In this document: positions 55,622-64,000 of the stretch, piece by piece
Layout of the letters: every line of letters begins with the position of its first letter
Numbering within the stretch: position 1 is the stretch's first letter
NCBI RefSeq assembly: GCF_000331735.1
Contig: NC_020126.1
Coordinates: forward strand, 9,613,501-9,677,500
Reading direction: 5' to 3'
DNA from: Myxococcus stipitatus DSM 14675
GTDB taxonomy: Bacteria > Myxococcota > Myxococcia > Myxococcales > Myxococcaceae
DNA: 64,000 bases
Translations under genes and position numbers: made by a program
The notes under the pieces: generated by a model
What the model saw: the letters and a program-made list of their open reading frames with translations, nothing else
Databases searched by the model: none
Told to the model about the DNA's origin: nothing

Positions 55622-56095
55622 ATGGGGCCCGCTCCACGAGAGGTGCTGCTCTTCACCCTGGAAGGCCAGCGCTACGGCCTCCCCACGGAGGACGTGTGGG
55701 AGCTGCATCGCGCCGCGCGCCTGACGCCGCTGCCGCGCGCGCCCGACGTCATCGAAGGACTGCTCAACCTGCACGGTCGCCTTCTGCCCGTGCTGGACCT
55801 GCGCCGCCGCTTCCGCCACCCGCCCCGGCCGCTGTCCCCCTCCGACCACTTCATCGTCGCCCAGGCGGGGCCTCGGCGGATTGCCCTGCGCGTGGACCGC
55901 GCCGAGGGCCTGCGAGTGCTCGCCCCGGGAGAGTGGGACACCTCCCCGCGTGAGCTGCCCGGCGTGGGCTACGTGTCCGGCGTCGCCAAGCTGGAGGACG
56001 GGCTGGTGCTGGTCCACGACCTGCGCGGCTTCCTCTCCGAGGCCGAGGCGCTGGAGCTGGACTCGGCGCTCACCGCCTCCTCGGAGCAGCCGTGA
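55622..56095 (+). CDS. cheW: CheW-like adaptor protein
   Basis: 157 residues from ATG 55622. The CheW fold is shown by EVLLFTLEGQRYGLPTEDVWELHRA, VIEGLLNLHGRLLPVLDLRRRF and SGVAKLEDGLVLVHDL. It couples receptors to CheA. It is the first gene of the che operon; the stop overlaps the GTG of the next gene by 4 bp. A second cheW follows two genes later, so the two may serve different partners. Confidence 0.92.
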   Translation: MGPAPREVLLFTLEGQRYGLPTEDVWELHRAARLTPLPRAPDVIEGLLNLHGRLLPVLDLRRRFRHPPRPLSPSDHFIVAQAGPRRIALRVDRAEGLRVLAPGEWDTSPRELPGVGYVSGVAKLEDGLVLVHDLRGFLSEAEALELDSALTASSEQP

Positions 56096-57633
56096 GAGTC
56101 GGGCCCTGGAGCCATGAGGGCTTCCCCTCCATCCTCGCGCTCGTCGAGGAGCGCGCGGGCCTGGCTCCGCCCAGCTGCCCCGCCTCCGCCGAGGAAGGCA
56201 TCTCCCGCGCCATGGCGCGCGCCGGGGTCACCGACTTCGACGTGTATCGCATGCACATCGACTCCGACCCGGCGGCGATGGATGACCTGCTCACCGAGCT
56301 GACCATCGGCGAGACGTACTTCTTCCGCACCCCCGAGCACTTCGAGTACCTGCGCCGCGACATCCTCCCCGCCCTCCGCGAGCAGCAAGGCGCCGGCTAC
56401 AACGCGCGCCTGTGGAGCGCGGGGTGCTCCTCCGGCGAGGAGGCCTACTCCATGGCCGCCCTGCTGATGAACGAGGGCTGGGGCAACAACATGGCGGTGT
56501 TCGCCACCGACGTGTCGCGCACCGCGCTCGCCCGGGCCCGCCGCGCCCACTATGGCGAGTGGTCCCTGCGGGGCCCCTGGGCCGAGCGCATGCGCGCCTA
56601 CCTCCGCCCCGAGGGACGCCAGTACGTGCTGTCTCCCGAGGTGAAGCAGCACGTGCGCTTCAGCTACCTGAACCTCGCGCTCGACACGTGGCCTTCTCCC
56701 GACTCCGGCATCTGGAGGCTCGACGTCGTCTTCTGTCGGAACGTGCTCATCTACTTCAACAACTTCACCATCGAGGGCGTGGCTCGCAGGCTTCATGCGT
56801 CGCTGCGTGAAGGGGGGGTGCTGTTCACGGGCCCCTCGGACCCGCCGCTGGGGGGACTCGCGCCGCTGGAGCCCGTCCTCACCGAATGGGGCGTGCTCTA
56901 TCGCCGCCTCCCTCACGGCACCACCGTGGCGGTCCCCGATGTCCTGTCGCTGGGTGAGCCCGTGAGCCCGCGCCCGTTGGTGGCTCCCGTGCCCGCTCCG
57001 CCGGTCTCGCCCGTGAGCACGCGCCCCCCTGTCGCCGCCCCGCCGGGGCCTCCGCCGCGTGCACCCAGCCGTGCTCCCGAGAAGAAGCCTCCGGAGGCTC
57101 CCGAAGGCGCGCCTCGGCGTCCGAGCTCCGTCGAGATTGGCGCGGCTCGCGCGGCACTGGAGCGCGGTGACTGGCACGAAGCCGCGACCCGGCTGGGCGC
57201 CCTGGACATGAACCCGGAGACGGCCGCCGTCGCCGTGCGCGCCATCGCGAACCTGGACACCCAGGCCGCCATCTACGCCAGCGGGGAGGCGGCTTCCCGG
57301 CATCCCCTGGTGCCCGACCTTCGCTACCTCGAGGCCCTTCTCCTGCTGGGACAAGGGCGGCTCCCCGACGCGGAGCGCGCCGTCCGTCAGGCGCTGTATC
57401 TGGAGCCGACCCTCGCGGTGGCGTGGCTGGTGTTGGGGCGTGTGTTGAATCAGCTCGGCGACACCTCCGGCGCGCTCAAGGCCCTGCGCGAGGCGGAGGT
57501 CCTCTGTGATGCCCTCCCCGCGGATTCCCTCCCGCCGCTCGCGGAAGGAGAGCGCGCCAGTGACCTGGGCCGCGCGGCCCGCGACGAGCGCATCCGCCTG
57601 GAGCTCACGATGATTGAAGGCAAGGCTCCGTGA
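56092..57633 (+). CDS. cheR: CheR methyltransferase with TPR tail
   Basis: 513 residues starting at GTG 56092. Residues 1-265 are CheR: DLLTELTIGETYFFRTPEHFE, WSAGCSSGEEAYSMAALL (SAM site), DVVFCRNVLIYFNNFTIEGVARRLH. A Pro-rich linker (APPGPPPRAPSRAPEKKP) leads to TPR-like helices (ARAALERGDWHEAATRL, LLLGQGRLPDAERAVRQALYLEP). TPR-tailed CheR proteins occur in FrzF and other alternative systems. It methylates receptor glutamates for adaptation. Confidence 0.95.
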   Translation: MRVGPWSHEGFPSILALVEERAGLAPPSCPASAEEGISRAMARAGVTDFDVYRMHIDSDPAAMDDLLTELTIGETYFFRTPEHFEYLRRDILPALREQQGAGYNARLWSAGCSSGEEAYSMAALLMNEGWGNNMAVFATDVSRTALARARRAHYGEWSLRGPWAERMRAYLRPEGRQYVLSPEVKQHVRFSYLNLALDTWPSPDSGIWRLDVVFCRNVLIYFNNFTIEGVARRLHASLREGGVLFTGPSDPPLGGLAPLEPVLTEWGVLYRRLPHGTTVAVPDVLSLGEPVSPRPLVAPVPAPPVSPVSTRPPVAAPPGPPPRAPSRAPEKKPPEAPEGAPRRPSSVEIGAARAALERGDWHEAATRLGALDMNPETAAVAVRAIANLDTQAAIYASGEAASRHPLVPDLRYLEALLLLGQGRLPDAERAVRQALYLEPTLAVAWLVLGRVLNQLGDTSGALKALREAEVLCDALPADSLPPLAEGERASDLGRAARDERIRLELTMIEGKAP

Positions 57634-58244
57634 TGGTGGGCTCGCGTGGCATCGACTGGGAGGAGGTCCACGCGCGACTGGCCTCGCTCGAGGCCTCTCG
57701 TGAAGCGGAGGGCACGCTGACCCCCGAGGCGCAGGCCGCGCTGCTGGATGCCCGGGCCCGCGCGTTGAGCCGGCCTCCCGCCCCCGAGGTCGCCCCCGGC
57801 ACCCTGCGCGAGATGATTCGCTTCCGCGCGGGAGGACAGCTCTACGCCCTGGAGTCGCGCTTCGTGCTGGAAGTCATCCGCTCGACAGACGTGGTCCCGC
57901 TGCCGGGGGCGCCTCCCGCGCTGCGCGGGCTCACGCTCCTGCGCGGAGAGGTCCTCCCCGTGGTGGAGCTGGCGCCGCTCTTCGGCCGGGAGCCCGTGGA
58001 CAGCAACGGCCCCCTGCTGGTGCTGGGAACGGGGCGCGCCGAGCTGGGCGTGCGCACCGAAGAGGTCCAGGAGGTCACCCAGGTGTCGAGCCAGGAACTG
58101 TTGCCCGCGCCGGTGGCGCTGGCGGACACCGCGGGGGCGCTGGTGTTCGCCGCCGACAGAGCAGGAACCCTGCTGCTGGAGGGAGAGGCCCTGCTGGGTG
58201 ACAGTCGCCTCGTGTTCGACCTGTCCGACGAGGGCGTCGCATGA
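57633..58244 (+). CDS. cheW: CheW-like adaptor with N-terminal extension
   Basis: 203 residues from ATG 57633, overlapping the cheR stop by one base (GTG 57630 also in frame). About 55 residues of helical extension (IDWEEVHARLASLEASREAEG) precede the CheW fold (GGQLYALESRFVLEVIRSTDVVPLPGAPPALRGLTLLRGEVLPVVEL). It overlaps the receptor gene by 4 bp. Confidence 0.92.
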   Translation: MVGSRGIDWEEVHARLASLEASREAEGTLTPEAQAALLDARARALSRPPAPEVAPGTLREMIRFRAGGQLYALESRFVLEVIRSTDVVPLPGAPPALRGLTLLRGEVLPVVELAPLFGREPVDSNGPLLVLGTGRAELGVRTEEVQEVTQVSSQELLPAPVALADTAGALVFAADRAGTLLLEGEALLGDSRLVFDLSDEGVA

Positions 58245-59884
58245 ACATCGGCAACCGCATCGCGGTCGGCTTCGGACTCTCCCTGCTCGTGCTGCTGGTC
58301 CTGGCGACCGTGTCCTTCCAAGGCGCGCGGCAGCTCACGGAGACGACGCAAGGACTGCTCAAGGCCCATGAGAACTTCCGACTGGTCCGCGAGCTGCGCG
58401 CGCTGCTCATCGACGCGGAGACCGGCCAGCGAGGCTTCCTCCTCACGGGTGAGGAGTCCTACCTGGAGCCCTACCAACAGGCCGTCTCCACGCTCCAGCA
58501 GGACCAGAACCTGCTGCGCGACGCGCTGGCCATCTACCCCGACCAGCGCAACCGCCTGGTGCGCCTGGAGCCGCTCATCGTGAGCCGGCTGGCGTTGCTC
58601 GAGGAGGGCATCCGCCTGCGCCGCCAGGGCGGGCTGGAGGCCTCGCTGCCCGTCATCCGGAGCAACCGGGGCAAGAACCTCATGGACCAGATTCGCGACG
58701 TCATCAACGAGATGCTCGCGGATGAGCAGGAGCGGTGGACCGAGCACGCCGATGAGGCCCGAGCCACCTCGCTGCAAATCAAGTGGGTGTTGTCCGTCTG
58801 CACCGTGCTGGGGGTGCTCATCGTCGCCGTGGGCAGCTATCTGGTGACTCGCAGCATCACCGTCCCGCTGCGCCAGTTGGTGGTGGGCGCGGAGCAGCTG
58901 GGCCTGGGACATTCCAATCACCGCATCCCGTTGAAGGGGCGCGATGAGATGGCGGAGCTGGCGCGCGCCTTCAACGAGATGGCGGAGCGCCGCCAGCAGG
59001 CGGAGGCGCACATCGCCAAGCAGTCCGAGCAGCGCGACCACACGCTGCGGACGGTGGCGGAGTTCGTCAATCAGCTCGCGAGCACCAGCGCGGAGATTCT
59101 CGCGAGCACGACGGAGCAGGTCGCGGGGGCGCAGGAGCAGGGCAGCGCGGTGACGGAGACGGTGAGCACCATCGAGGAGATCACCAAGACGTCCGAGGAG
59201 GCCGCGGGGCGGGCTCGGGATGTCAGCAACTCCGCTCGGCACGCGGAGGAGGTGGGGCGCACGGGGCGTCGCGCGGTGGAGGAGGCCGTCACGTCCATGA
59301 GCGTGCTGCGCGAGCAGGTGGAGTCGGTGGCCTCGCGCATCCTGGCGCTGGCGGAGCAGGCGCAGGCCATTGGCGACATCATCACCACGGTCAATGACAT
59401 CTCCGAGCAGACCCACATGCTCGCGCTCAATGCCTCCATCGAGGCGAGCCGCGCGGGGGAGAACGGCCGAGGCTTCGCCGTGGTCGCCACGGAGGTGAAG
59501 GCGCTCGCGGACCAGTCCAAGAAGGCCACGGGACAGGTGCGGCAGATTCTGGGGCAGATTCAGAAGGCCACGCATGGCGCGGTGATGACGACGGAGGAGA
59601 GCACCAAGAGCGTGGCCTCGAGTACGCGCATCGTCTCCGAGGCGGGGGCCACCATCCAGGCGTTGAGCGACCTGCTGGCGCAGGCGTCCCTCACGGCCGC
59701 GCAGATTGCCGCGTCCGCGAATCAGCAGGCCACGGGCATCGCGCAGATTCGACAGGCGATGCATGACGTGAACCAGGCGACGCAGCAGGGGTTGATGTCC
59801 TCGCGGCAGACGGAGCGGGCGATGCAGGACATCAACGGCATGGGGCAGAAGCTCAAGAACCTGTTGGATGAGTACGGGCGCTGA
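58241..59884 (+). CDS. CHASE3-type methyl-accepting chemotaxis protein
   Basis: 547 residues. TM1 is near the start (VGFGLSLLVLLVLATVSF). A CHASE3 domain follows (FRLVRELRALLIDAETGQRGFLLTGEESYLEPYQ), then TM2 (ISLQIKWVLSVCTVLGVLIVAVGSYLV-like), HAMP, and the signalling tip QTHMLALNASIEASRAGENGRGFAVVATEVKALADQS. It is the receptor of the operon, sensing a signal in the periplasm. It overlaps cheA by one base. Confidence 0.95.
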   Translation: MNIGNRIAVGFGLSLLVLLVLATVSFQGARQLTETTQGLLKAHENFRLVRELRALLIDAETGQRGFLLTGEESYLEPYQQAVSTLQQDQNLLRDALAIYPDQRNRLVRLEPLIVSRLALLEEGIRLRRQGGLEASLPVIRSNRGKNLMDQIRDVINEMLADEQERWTEHADEARATSLQIKWVLSVCTVLGVLIVAVGSYLVTRSITVPLRQLVVGAEQLGLGHSNHRIPLKGRDEMAELARAFNEMAERRQQAEAHIAKQSEQRDHTLRTVAEFVNQLASTSAEILASTTEQVAGAQEQGSAVTETVSTIEEITKTSEEAAGRARDVSNSARHAEEVGRTGRRAVEEAVTSMSVLREQVESVASRILALAEQAQAIGDIITTVNDISEQTHMLALNASIEASRAGENGRGFAVVATEVKALADQSKKATGQVRQILGQIQKATHGAVMTTEESTKSVASSTRIVSEAGATIQALSDLLAQASLTAAQIAASANQQATGIAQIRQAMHDVNQATQQGLMSSRQTERAMQDINGMGQKLKNLLDEYGR

Positions 59885-62325
59885 TGGACCGCGACAGGCT
59901 GGCGCAGGCGCTGCTCGCCACGTTCCTCGAGGAGCTGGAGGGGCATGTGGCGTCGCTCAATCGCGACCTGCTCGCGCTGGAGCGGGAGCAGGATGCGACG
60001 CGCTCGGGGGAGCTGGTGGCGTCGCTGCTGCGCACGTTGCATAGCGTGAAGGGGGCGGCGCGGGCGGCGAGTGCGTTGCTGGTGGAGACGGCGTGTCATC
60101 GGCTGGAGGAGGTGCTGGAGCCGCTGCGCGATGGGCGGGGCGGGACGCCGGAGCTGTTCGAGCTGTGTTTCACGGCGGTGGATGCGCTGGATGATGCGGG
60201 GCGGAGGCTCGCGACGAAGCAGGAGCTGACGGGCTCTCCGCTGGAGAACATGCTGCCGGAGCTGCGACGGGCCGCGGATGCGGCGCTCGGACTGCCGTCA
60301 GCGCCAGCGGAGCAGGCTTCCGAAGCGGAGTCACCCCGCGCAGGAGGGCCGGGAGACGAAGCCTCTGCGTCGGAGCCACCTGCTCCGGGAACCGCTCACA
60401 CTCGAGACGAGGAGGCATCCTCACGAACTCGCGAGCCTTCGGGCGGGCGCGCGGTGCAGGCCCCTTCAACCGAGGCGTCTCACACCCGAGGCCCCGACGC
60501 AGCGGAAGAACCCACCATCGCACGCGACGCGAAGACCTCCCGCCCACCAGGCCCTTTCGCTGAAGCGCCCGTGCAGTCCGGCGACGCCCCCACACGCGCA
60601 TCGAGCCCCACCTCCCCGCCCGTTCGCGCGACAAGCACATCCCCCTCCGAGCCCACGTCCAACGGTCTCACACCCCAGGAGACCACCCTCCCCGTTCGCG
60701 TCTCCGCGCAGAAGCTCGACGCCCTCCTCGCTCGCAGCGGCGAGCTGCGCGTCGCCGCGCTCCGACTCGAAGGACGGACTGACGCCCTGGAGACCATCCG
60801 CGAGGAACTGGCTCGCGTCCGTGACGCCGTCCACGGCACCGAAGGCGAAGCCGCACTCCGCCGCGCGGAGACCGAACTCGCACGCGTGACACGAGACCTC
60901 TCCGCCGACCGTAGGACCCTCGACGGCGTCGCCACCGGCATGGACGACGAGGTCCGCCGCGCCCGCACCCTCCCCTTCCTCGAAGGTCTCTCCGGCCTCG
61001 AACGCGCCGCACGCGACGTCGCCCGCTCCGAGGGCAAGAAGGTCCGCCTCGACATCCTCGGCGGCTCTCTCGAGCTCGACCGCTCCCTCCTCCAATCCCT
61101 GCGCGAGCCCCTCCTCCACCTCGTCCGCAACGCCGTCGCCCACGGCCTCGAATCCCCCGAGGAGCGCCTCCGCGCCGACAAGCCCGACGAGGGTCGCGTC
61201 ACCCTCTCCGCCCGCCTCCACGGCAGCCGCGTCGAAGTCACCGTGGAGGACGACGGCCGAGGGCTCGACCTCGCCGCCCTGCGCGCACGCGCCCTCGCCC
61301 AGGGCCTCGACGTCCCCGAGGACGACGAGGACGCCGCGCGCCTCGCCTTCCACTCCGGCCTCTCCACCTCCTCCCGCATCACCGAAGTCGCCGGCCGAGG
61401 CGTCGGCCTCGACGTCGTCCGCGCCGAAGTCGAAGCCCTCCGAGGCACCGTCGAGGTCTCCACCCAACCTGGACAAGGCACCCGCTTCACACTCGACGTC
61501 CCCCTCACCCTCAGCACCCTGCGCGTCCTCCTCGTGTCCGCCGGAGGACAAATCCTGGCCCTCGCCAGTGAAGGCGTCGCGCGACTCGTCCGCCTCTCCC
61601 CCGACGAGGTCCGCGAAATCGAAGGTCGCCCCACGTGGGTGTCCCAGGACGCGCTGGTGCCGCTCGCCGCCCTGGCGGATGTCCTCGGGCTCCCCGCCGG
61701 GCCCGCCCGACAACGCCGAGGCGCCGTCGTCCTCGCCGCGGGCACCGCACGCGCCGCGCTCGTCGTGGATGACGTGCTGGCCGAGCAGGAAGCCCTCGTC
61801 CGCGCGCTCGGCCCTCGCGTCCGCCGCGCCCGCCATGTCTCCGCGGCGGCGGTGCTGCCAGACGGCCGCCTGTCACTCCTCCTCAACCCCGCCTCCCTCG
61901 TCCGCGCCGCGGGCGGGCGTCCGGCCTCGGCGCTGTTCCCCACCCCGGCGGCGAAGCGGAAGCGGCGGCGCATCATCCTGGCGGACGACTCGCCCACCAC
62001 CCGCGCGCTGGAGCAGAGCATCCTGGAAGGCGCCGGCTACGACGTGCTGCCTTGCGCGGACGGCGCCGAGGCCTGGGAGCGCCTCCAGGCAGGCGGCGCC
62101 GACGCCATGGTCCTGGACGTGGAGATGCCTCGCATGGACGGCGTCACCCTCACGGAAACCATCCGAGCCGCACCCCGCTTCGCCCGGCTCCCCGTGGTGC
62201 TCGTCACCGCCCGAGGCCGCCCCGAGGACAAGGCCCGCGGGCTGAAAGCCGGGGCCAGTGCCTATCTTGTGAAGAGCGCATTCGACCCGACCAGCCTGCT
62301 GGAGACCTTGAGACGATTGCTATGA
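59884..62325 (+). CDS. cheA: CheA histidine kinase with C-terminal receiver
   Basis: 813 residues. Hpt at 1-105 (phospho-acceptor H53 in HSVKGAAR). A long Pro/Glu/Ser/Thr-rich linker at about 110-265 has no recognisable CheY-binding P2 domain. The dimerisation helices and ATPase (HLVRNAVAHGLE, DDGRGLDL, GRGVGLDVV) span about 270-540. A CheW-like domain follows. A receiver at about 695-813 has phospho-acceptor D745 (LDVEMPRMDG). Kinase and receiver in one chain is seen in FrzE. It overlaps cheB by 4 bp. Confidence 0.95.
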   Translation: MDRDRLAQALLATFLEELEGHVASLNRDLLALEREQDATRSGELVASLLRTLHSVKGAARAASALLVETACHRLEEVLEPLRDGRGGTPELFELCFTAVDALDDAGRRLATKQELTGSPLENMLPELRRAADAALGLPSAPAEQASEAESPRAGGPGDEASASEPPAPGTAHTRDEEASSRTREPSGGRAVQAPSTEASHTRGPDAAEEPTIARDAKTSRPPGPFAEAPVQSGDAPTRASSPTSPPVRATSTSPSEPTSNGLTPQETTLPVRVSAQKLDALLARSGELRVAALRLEGRTDALETIREELARVRDAVHGTEGEAALRRAETELARVTRDLSADRRTLDGVATGMDDEVRRARTLPFLEGLSGLERAARDVARSEGKKVRLDILGGSLELDRSLLQSLREPLLHLVRNAVAHGLESPEERLRADKPDEGRVTLSARLHGSRVEVTVEDDGRGLDLAALRARALAQGLDVPEDDEDAARLAFHSGLSTSSRITEVAGRGVGLDVVRAEVEALRGTVEVSTQPGQGTRFTLDVPLTLSTLRVLLVSAGGQILALASEGVARLVRLSPDEVREIEGRPTWVSQDALVPLAALADVLGLPAGPARQRRGAVVLAAGTARAALVVDDVLAEQEALVRALGPRVRRARHVSAAAVLPDGRLSLLLNPASLVRAAGGRPASALFPTPAAKRKRRRIILADDSPTTRALEQSILEGAGYDVLPCADGAEAWERLQAGGADAMVLDVEMPRMDGVTLTETIRAAPRFARLPVVLVTARGRPEDKARGLKAGASAYLVKSAFDPTSLLETLRRLL

Positions 62326-63389
62326 CGACGAGGACCGAACCCATGCGCATCGTGGTGGCCGAGGACTCCCCCACCGCCCGCCGTCTCCTGGTGGAAATCC
62401 TCCGCGCCGACCCAGGCCTCACCGTCGTCGGCGAAGCCCGCGACGGCGTGGAGGCCGTGGAGCTCACCCAACGGCTGCGGCCCCACCTGGTGACGATGGA
62501 CATCCAGATGCCGCGCATGGATGGACTCGAGGCCACCCGCCGCATCATGACGGAGGCCCCCACGCCCATCGTCGTCGTGTCGACACTGGTGGAGCGCGAC
62601 ATCCAGACCTCCATGACCGCGCTGCGCGCCGGAGCGCTCGCCGTCCTCCAGAAGCCCGTGGGCCCGGAGTCCCCGGACTTCGACGCGGAGAGCCGCCGCC
62701 TGCGCGACACCCTCAAGGCCATGGCCGAGGTGAAGGTCGTCCGACGCTGGCCGGACCGAGGCCCCTCCCCCACCTCACCCGCACGTCCCCCCGCGCGCAA
62801 GGACATCCCCCTGCGCGCGGCGGTGGTCGCGCTGGCCGCCTCCACCGGAGGCCCCGCCGCCCTCTTCCAGCTCCTGTCGGAGCTCCCTCCTGACTTCCCC
62901 GCGCCGCTGCTCGTGGTGCAGCACATCGCCATCGGCTTCAGCCAGGGCCTGGCCTCCTGGCTGGCCACCGCGGGCCCGCTCCCCGTGCAAGTCGCGGAGG
63001 AAGGGACGCTGCTCCTGCCAGGCCATGTCTACCTCGCGCCCGATGACCGGCACCTGGGCGTCCTGGATGGACGGGCCCAGGTCTCCAAGGCCGCGCCCGT
63101 CAACGGCTTCCGTCCCTCCGCGACGTGGCTGTTCCGCTCCGTGGCGCGCTCGCACGGACGCGAGGCCCTGGCCGTGGTCCTCACCGGCATGGGCCAGGAT
63201 GGACTGGAGGGCATCCGCGAGCTGCGCGACGCAGGAGGCCGCGTGCTGGCGCAGGACGAGGCGTCCTCCGTCGTCTTCGGCATGCCCGGCGTCGTGGTGA
63301 GCGCGGGGCTGGCCAACGAGGTCGTCTCGCTGACGGACCTGCCCGCGCGCCTGTCGCTCGCTGTCTGGGCAAGCACGCAGCCGTCCTGA
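62322..63389 (+). CDS. cheB: CheB methylesterase
   Basis: 355 residues from ATG 62322 (ATGA overlap). The receiver has the acidic pair VVAEDSPTARR and phospho-acceptor MDIQMPRMDG. The esterase has the catalytic Ser in ALAASTGGPAALFQ, His in VVQHIAIGFSQG and Asp in VVLTGMGQDGLEG. It demethylates receptor glutamates under phosphorylation control. It is the last che gene; 105 bp separate it from the next gene. Confidence 0.96.
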   Translation: MTTRTEPMRIVVAEDSPTARRLLVEILRADPGLTVVGEARDGVEAVELTQRLRPHLVTMDIQMPRMDGLEATRRIMTEAPTPIVVVSTLVERDIQTSMTALRAGALAVLQKPVGPESPDFDAESRRLRDTLKAMAEVKVVRRWPDRGPSPTSPARPPARKDIPLRAAVVALAASTGGPAALFQLLSELPPDFPAPLLVVQHIAIGFSQGLASWLATAGPLPVQVAEEGTLLLPGHVYLAPDDRHLGVLDGRAQVSKAAPVNGFRPSATWLFRSVARSHGREALAVVLTGMGQDGLEGIRELRDAGGRVLAQDEASSVVFGMPGVVVSAGLANEVVSLTDLPARLSLAVWASTQPS

Positions 63390-63494
63390 CCTCCGTCACC
63401 TCGTGCTCAATCCTCGAGCGGTGCCTATCTGTCGCGGAATGGCCTCCCCTCCGAGCGGTGTCGATATCCCGACAGCCCCACCTCTTCGCATCGG

Positions 63495-64000
63495 ATGAGT
63501 GAGACCTTGGCACCCTTCGCATCCGCCTTCGAGGCGCTCCCCGACCCGGCCTATGTCCTGGACGCCCAGGGCCGCATCCTCACGTGCAGCACCGCCGGAG
63601 CGCGGGCCTTCGGACGAGGCCCCGAGTCCCTGACCGGGCTCCACTGGAGTGAGCTGGGCATTCCCGCCGAGGACATCGCGAGGCTGGAGGCCGCTCGGGC
63701 CCTGACGCTGGCGCGCGGCTGCTGCGTCACGGAGGAGCTGCCCTGGCCCGTGGACACCGGCCTGCGCCGTCACTCGGTGGTGCTCACCCCGCTGCCGGAC
63801 GGCACCGTGCTCGTGACGGCGAGGCCCCTCACGGAAGCAGAGGCGGTGTACTCGCGCGCGCTGGAGCTGGAGCAGGCCTCCCGCGCGGAGGTCGAGCAGG
63901 CGGAGCGACGGCGCTCGTTCCTCTACCAGGCGATGACGACGCTGTTCACCCATCCGCCGGACCCTCACGGCATGTACACGCTCCTGGCGCACCTGGCGGT
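63495..64000 (+). CDS. PAS-domain protein, probably sensor kinase (5' part)
   Basis: The gene starts at ATG 63495 and is cut at the right edge with no stop in 168 codons. The first 110 residues form a PAS-like domain (FEALPDPAYVLDAQGRILTCSTAGARAFG). A charged coiled coil follows (SRALELEQASRAEVEQAERRRSFLYQAM), then the beginning of what may be a GAF domain. The layout is that of a cytoplasmic sensor histidine kinase. It may be co-transcribed with the che operon. Confidence 0.75.
   Translation, partial: MSETLAPFASAFEALPDPAYVLDAQGRILTCSTAGARAFGRGPESLTGLHWSELGIPAEDIARLEAARALTLARGCCVTEELPWPVDTGLRRHSVVLTPLPDGTVLVTARPLTEAEAVYSRALELEQASRAEVEQAERRRSFLYQAMTTLFTHPPDPHGMYTLLAHLA

Overview
The window looks like chromosomal DNA from a myxobacterium of the Myxococcaceae (Myxococcus, Corallococcus or Pyxidicoccus type). 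Evidence: very high GC with strong G/C third-position bias, many lipoproteins and secreted metalloproteases, VgrG spike genes, a chemosensory operon with a CheA-receiver hybrid, a CrtI-type carotenoid desaturase, and F1 ATP synthase genes interrupted by unrelated reading frames. The genus is an inference. No rRNA, tRNA, CRISPR array, insertion sequence or prophage was recognised.

Layout. 1-7.5 kb: end of an SDR oxidoreductase, a WGR-like protein, a large secreted beta-propeller/cytochrome c protein, a cytochrome bd oxidase operon (cydAB) and a small envelope pair. 7.6-12.8 kb: an ADP-ribosylglycohydrolase, then a compact nitric-oxide-response operon (truncated hemoglobin, 2Fe-2S/FAD reductase, NsrR-like Rrf2 regulator, glutaredoxin-fold protein) behind a near-perfect NsrR box, then a divergent flavin-reductase/ArsR pair with its own palindrome. 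12.8-17.2 kb: atpC, atpD and atpG on the minus strand, separated by a secreted protein and an SPFH lipoprotein; atpA and atpH are absent. 17.4-24.5 kb: a receiver-only regulator, a SanA-like protein, several small secreted proteins, and a SUKH-domain protein with a long histone-H1-like tail.

23.2-30.6 kb is a type VI secretion spike cassette on the minus strand. It holds a VgrG with a 140-residue C-terminal extension (candidate toxin), an adjacent small protein (candidate immunity protein), a second VgrG without an extension, a DUF6484-type protein and a HEAT-repeat protein. 30.8-42.5 kb carries an S41 protease, a beta-helix lipoprotein, a DJ-1/PfpI protein, a YopT-like (C58) cysteine protease with its complete Cys/His/Asp triad, an ABC exporter, a tandem universal stress protein, CsbD and an M57-type metalloprotease with four C-terminal repeats.

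42.8-55.6 kb has a polytopic chemoreceptor, crtI divergent from a CHASE histidine kinase, a kelch lipoprotein, a methyltransferase, a VOC protein, a gametolysin-like protease and a TetR/SDR divergent pair. 55.6-63.4 kb is a tightly coupled chemosensory operon (cheW-cheR/TPR-cheW-mcp-cheA/REC-cheB) with overlapping junctions, followed by the start of a PAS protein that runs off the end.

The most interesting elements are the VgrG tail with its candidate immunity gene, the YopT-like protease, the SUKH/histone-like fusion, and the self-contained NO-response operon lying 4-5 kb from a cytochrome bd oxidase.
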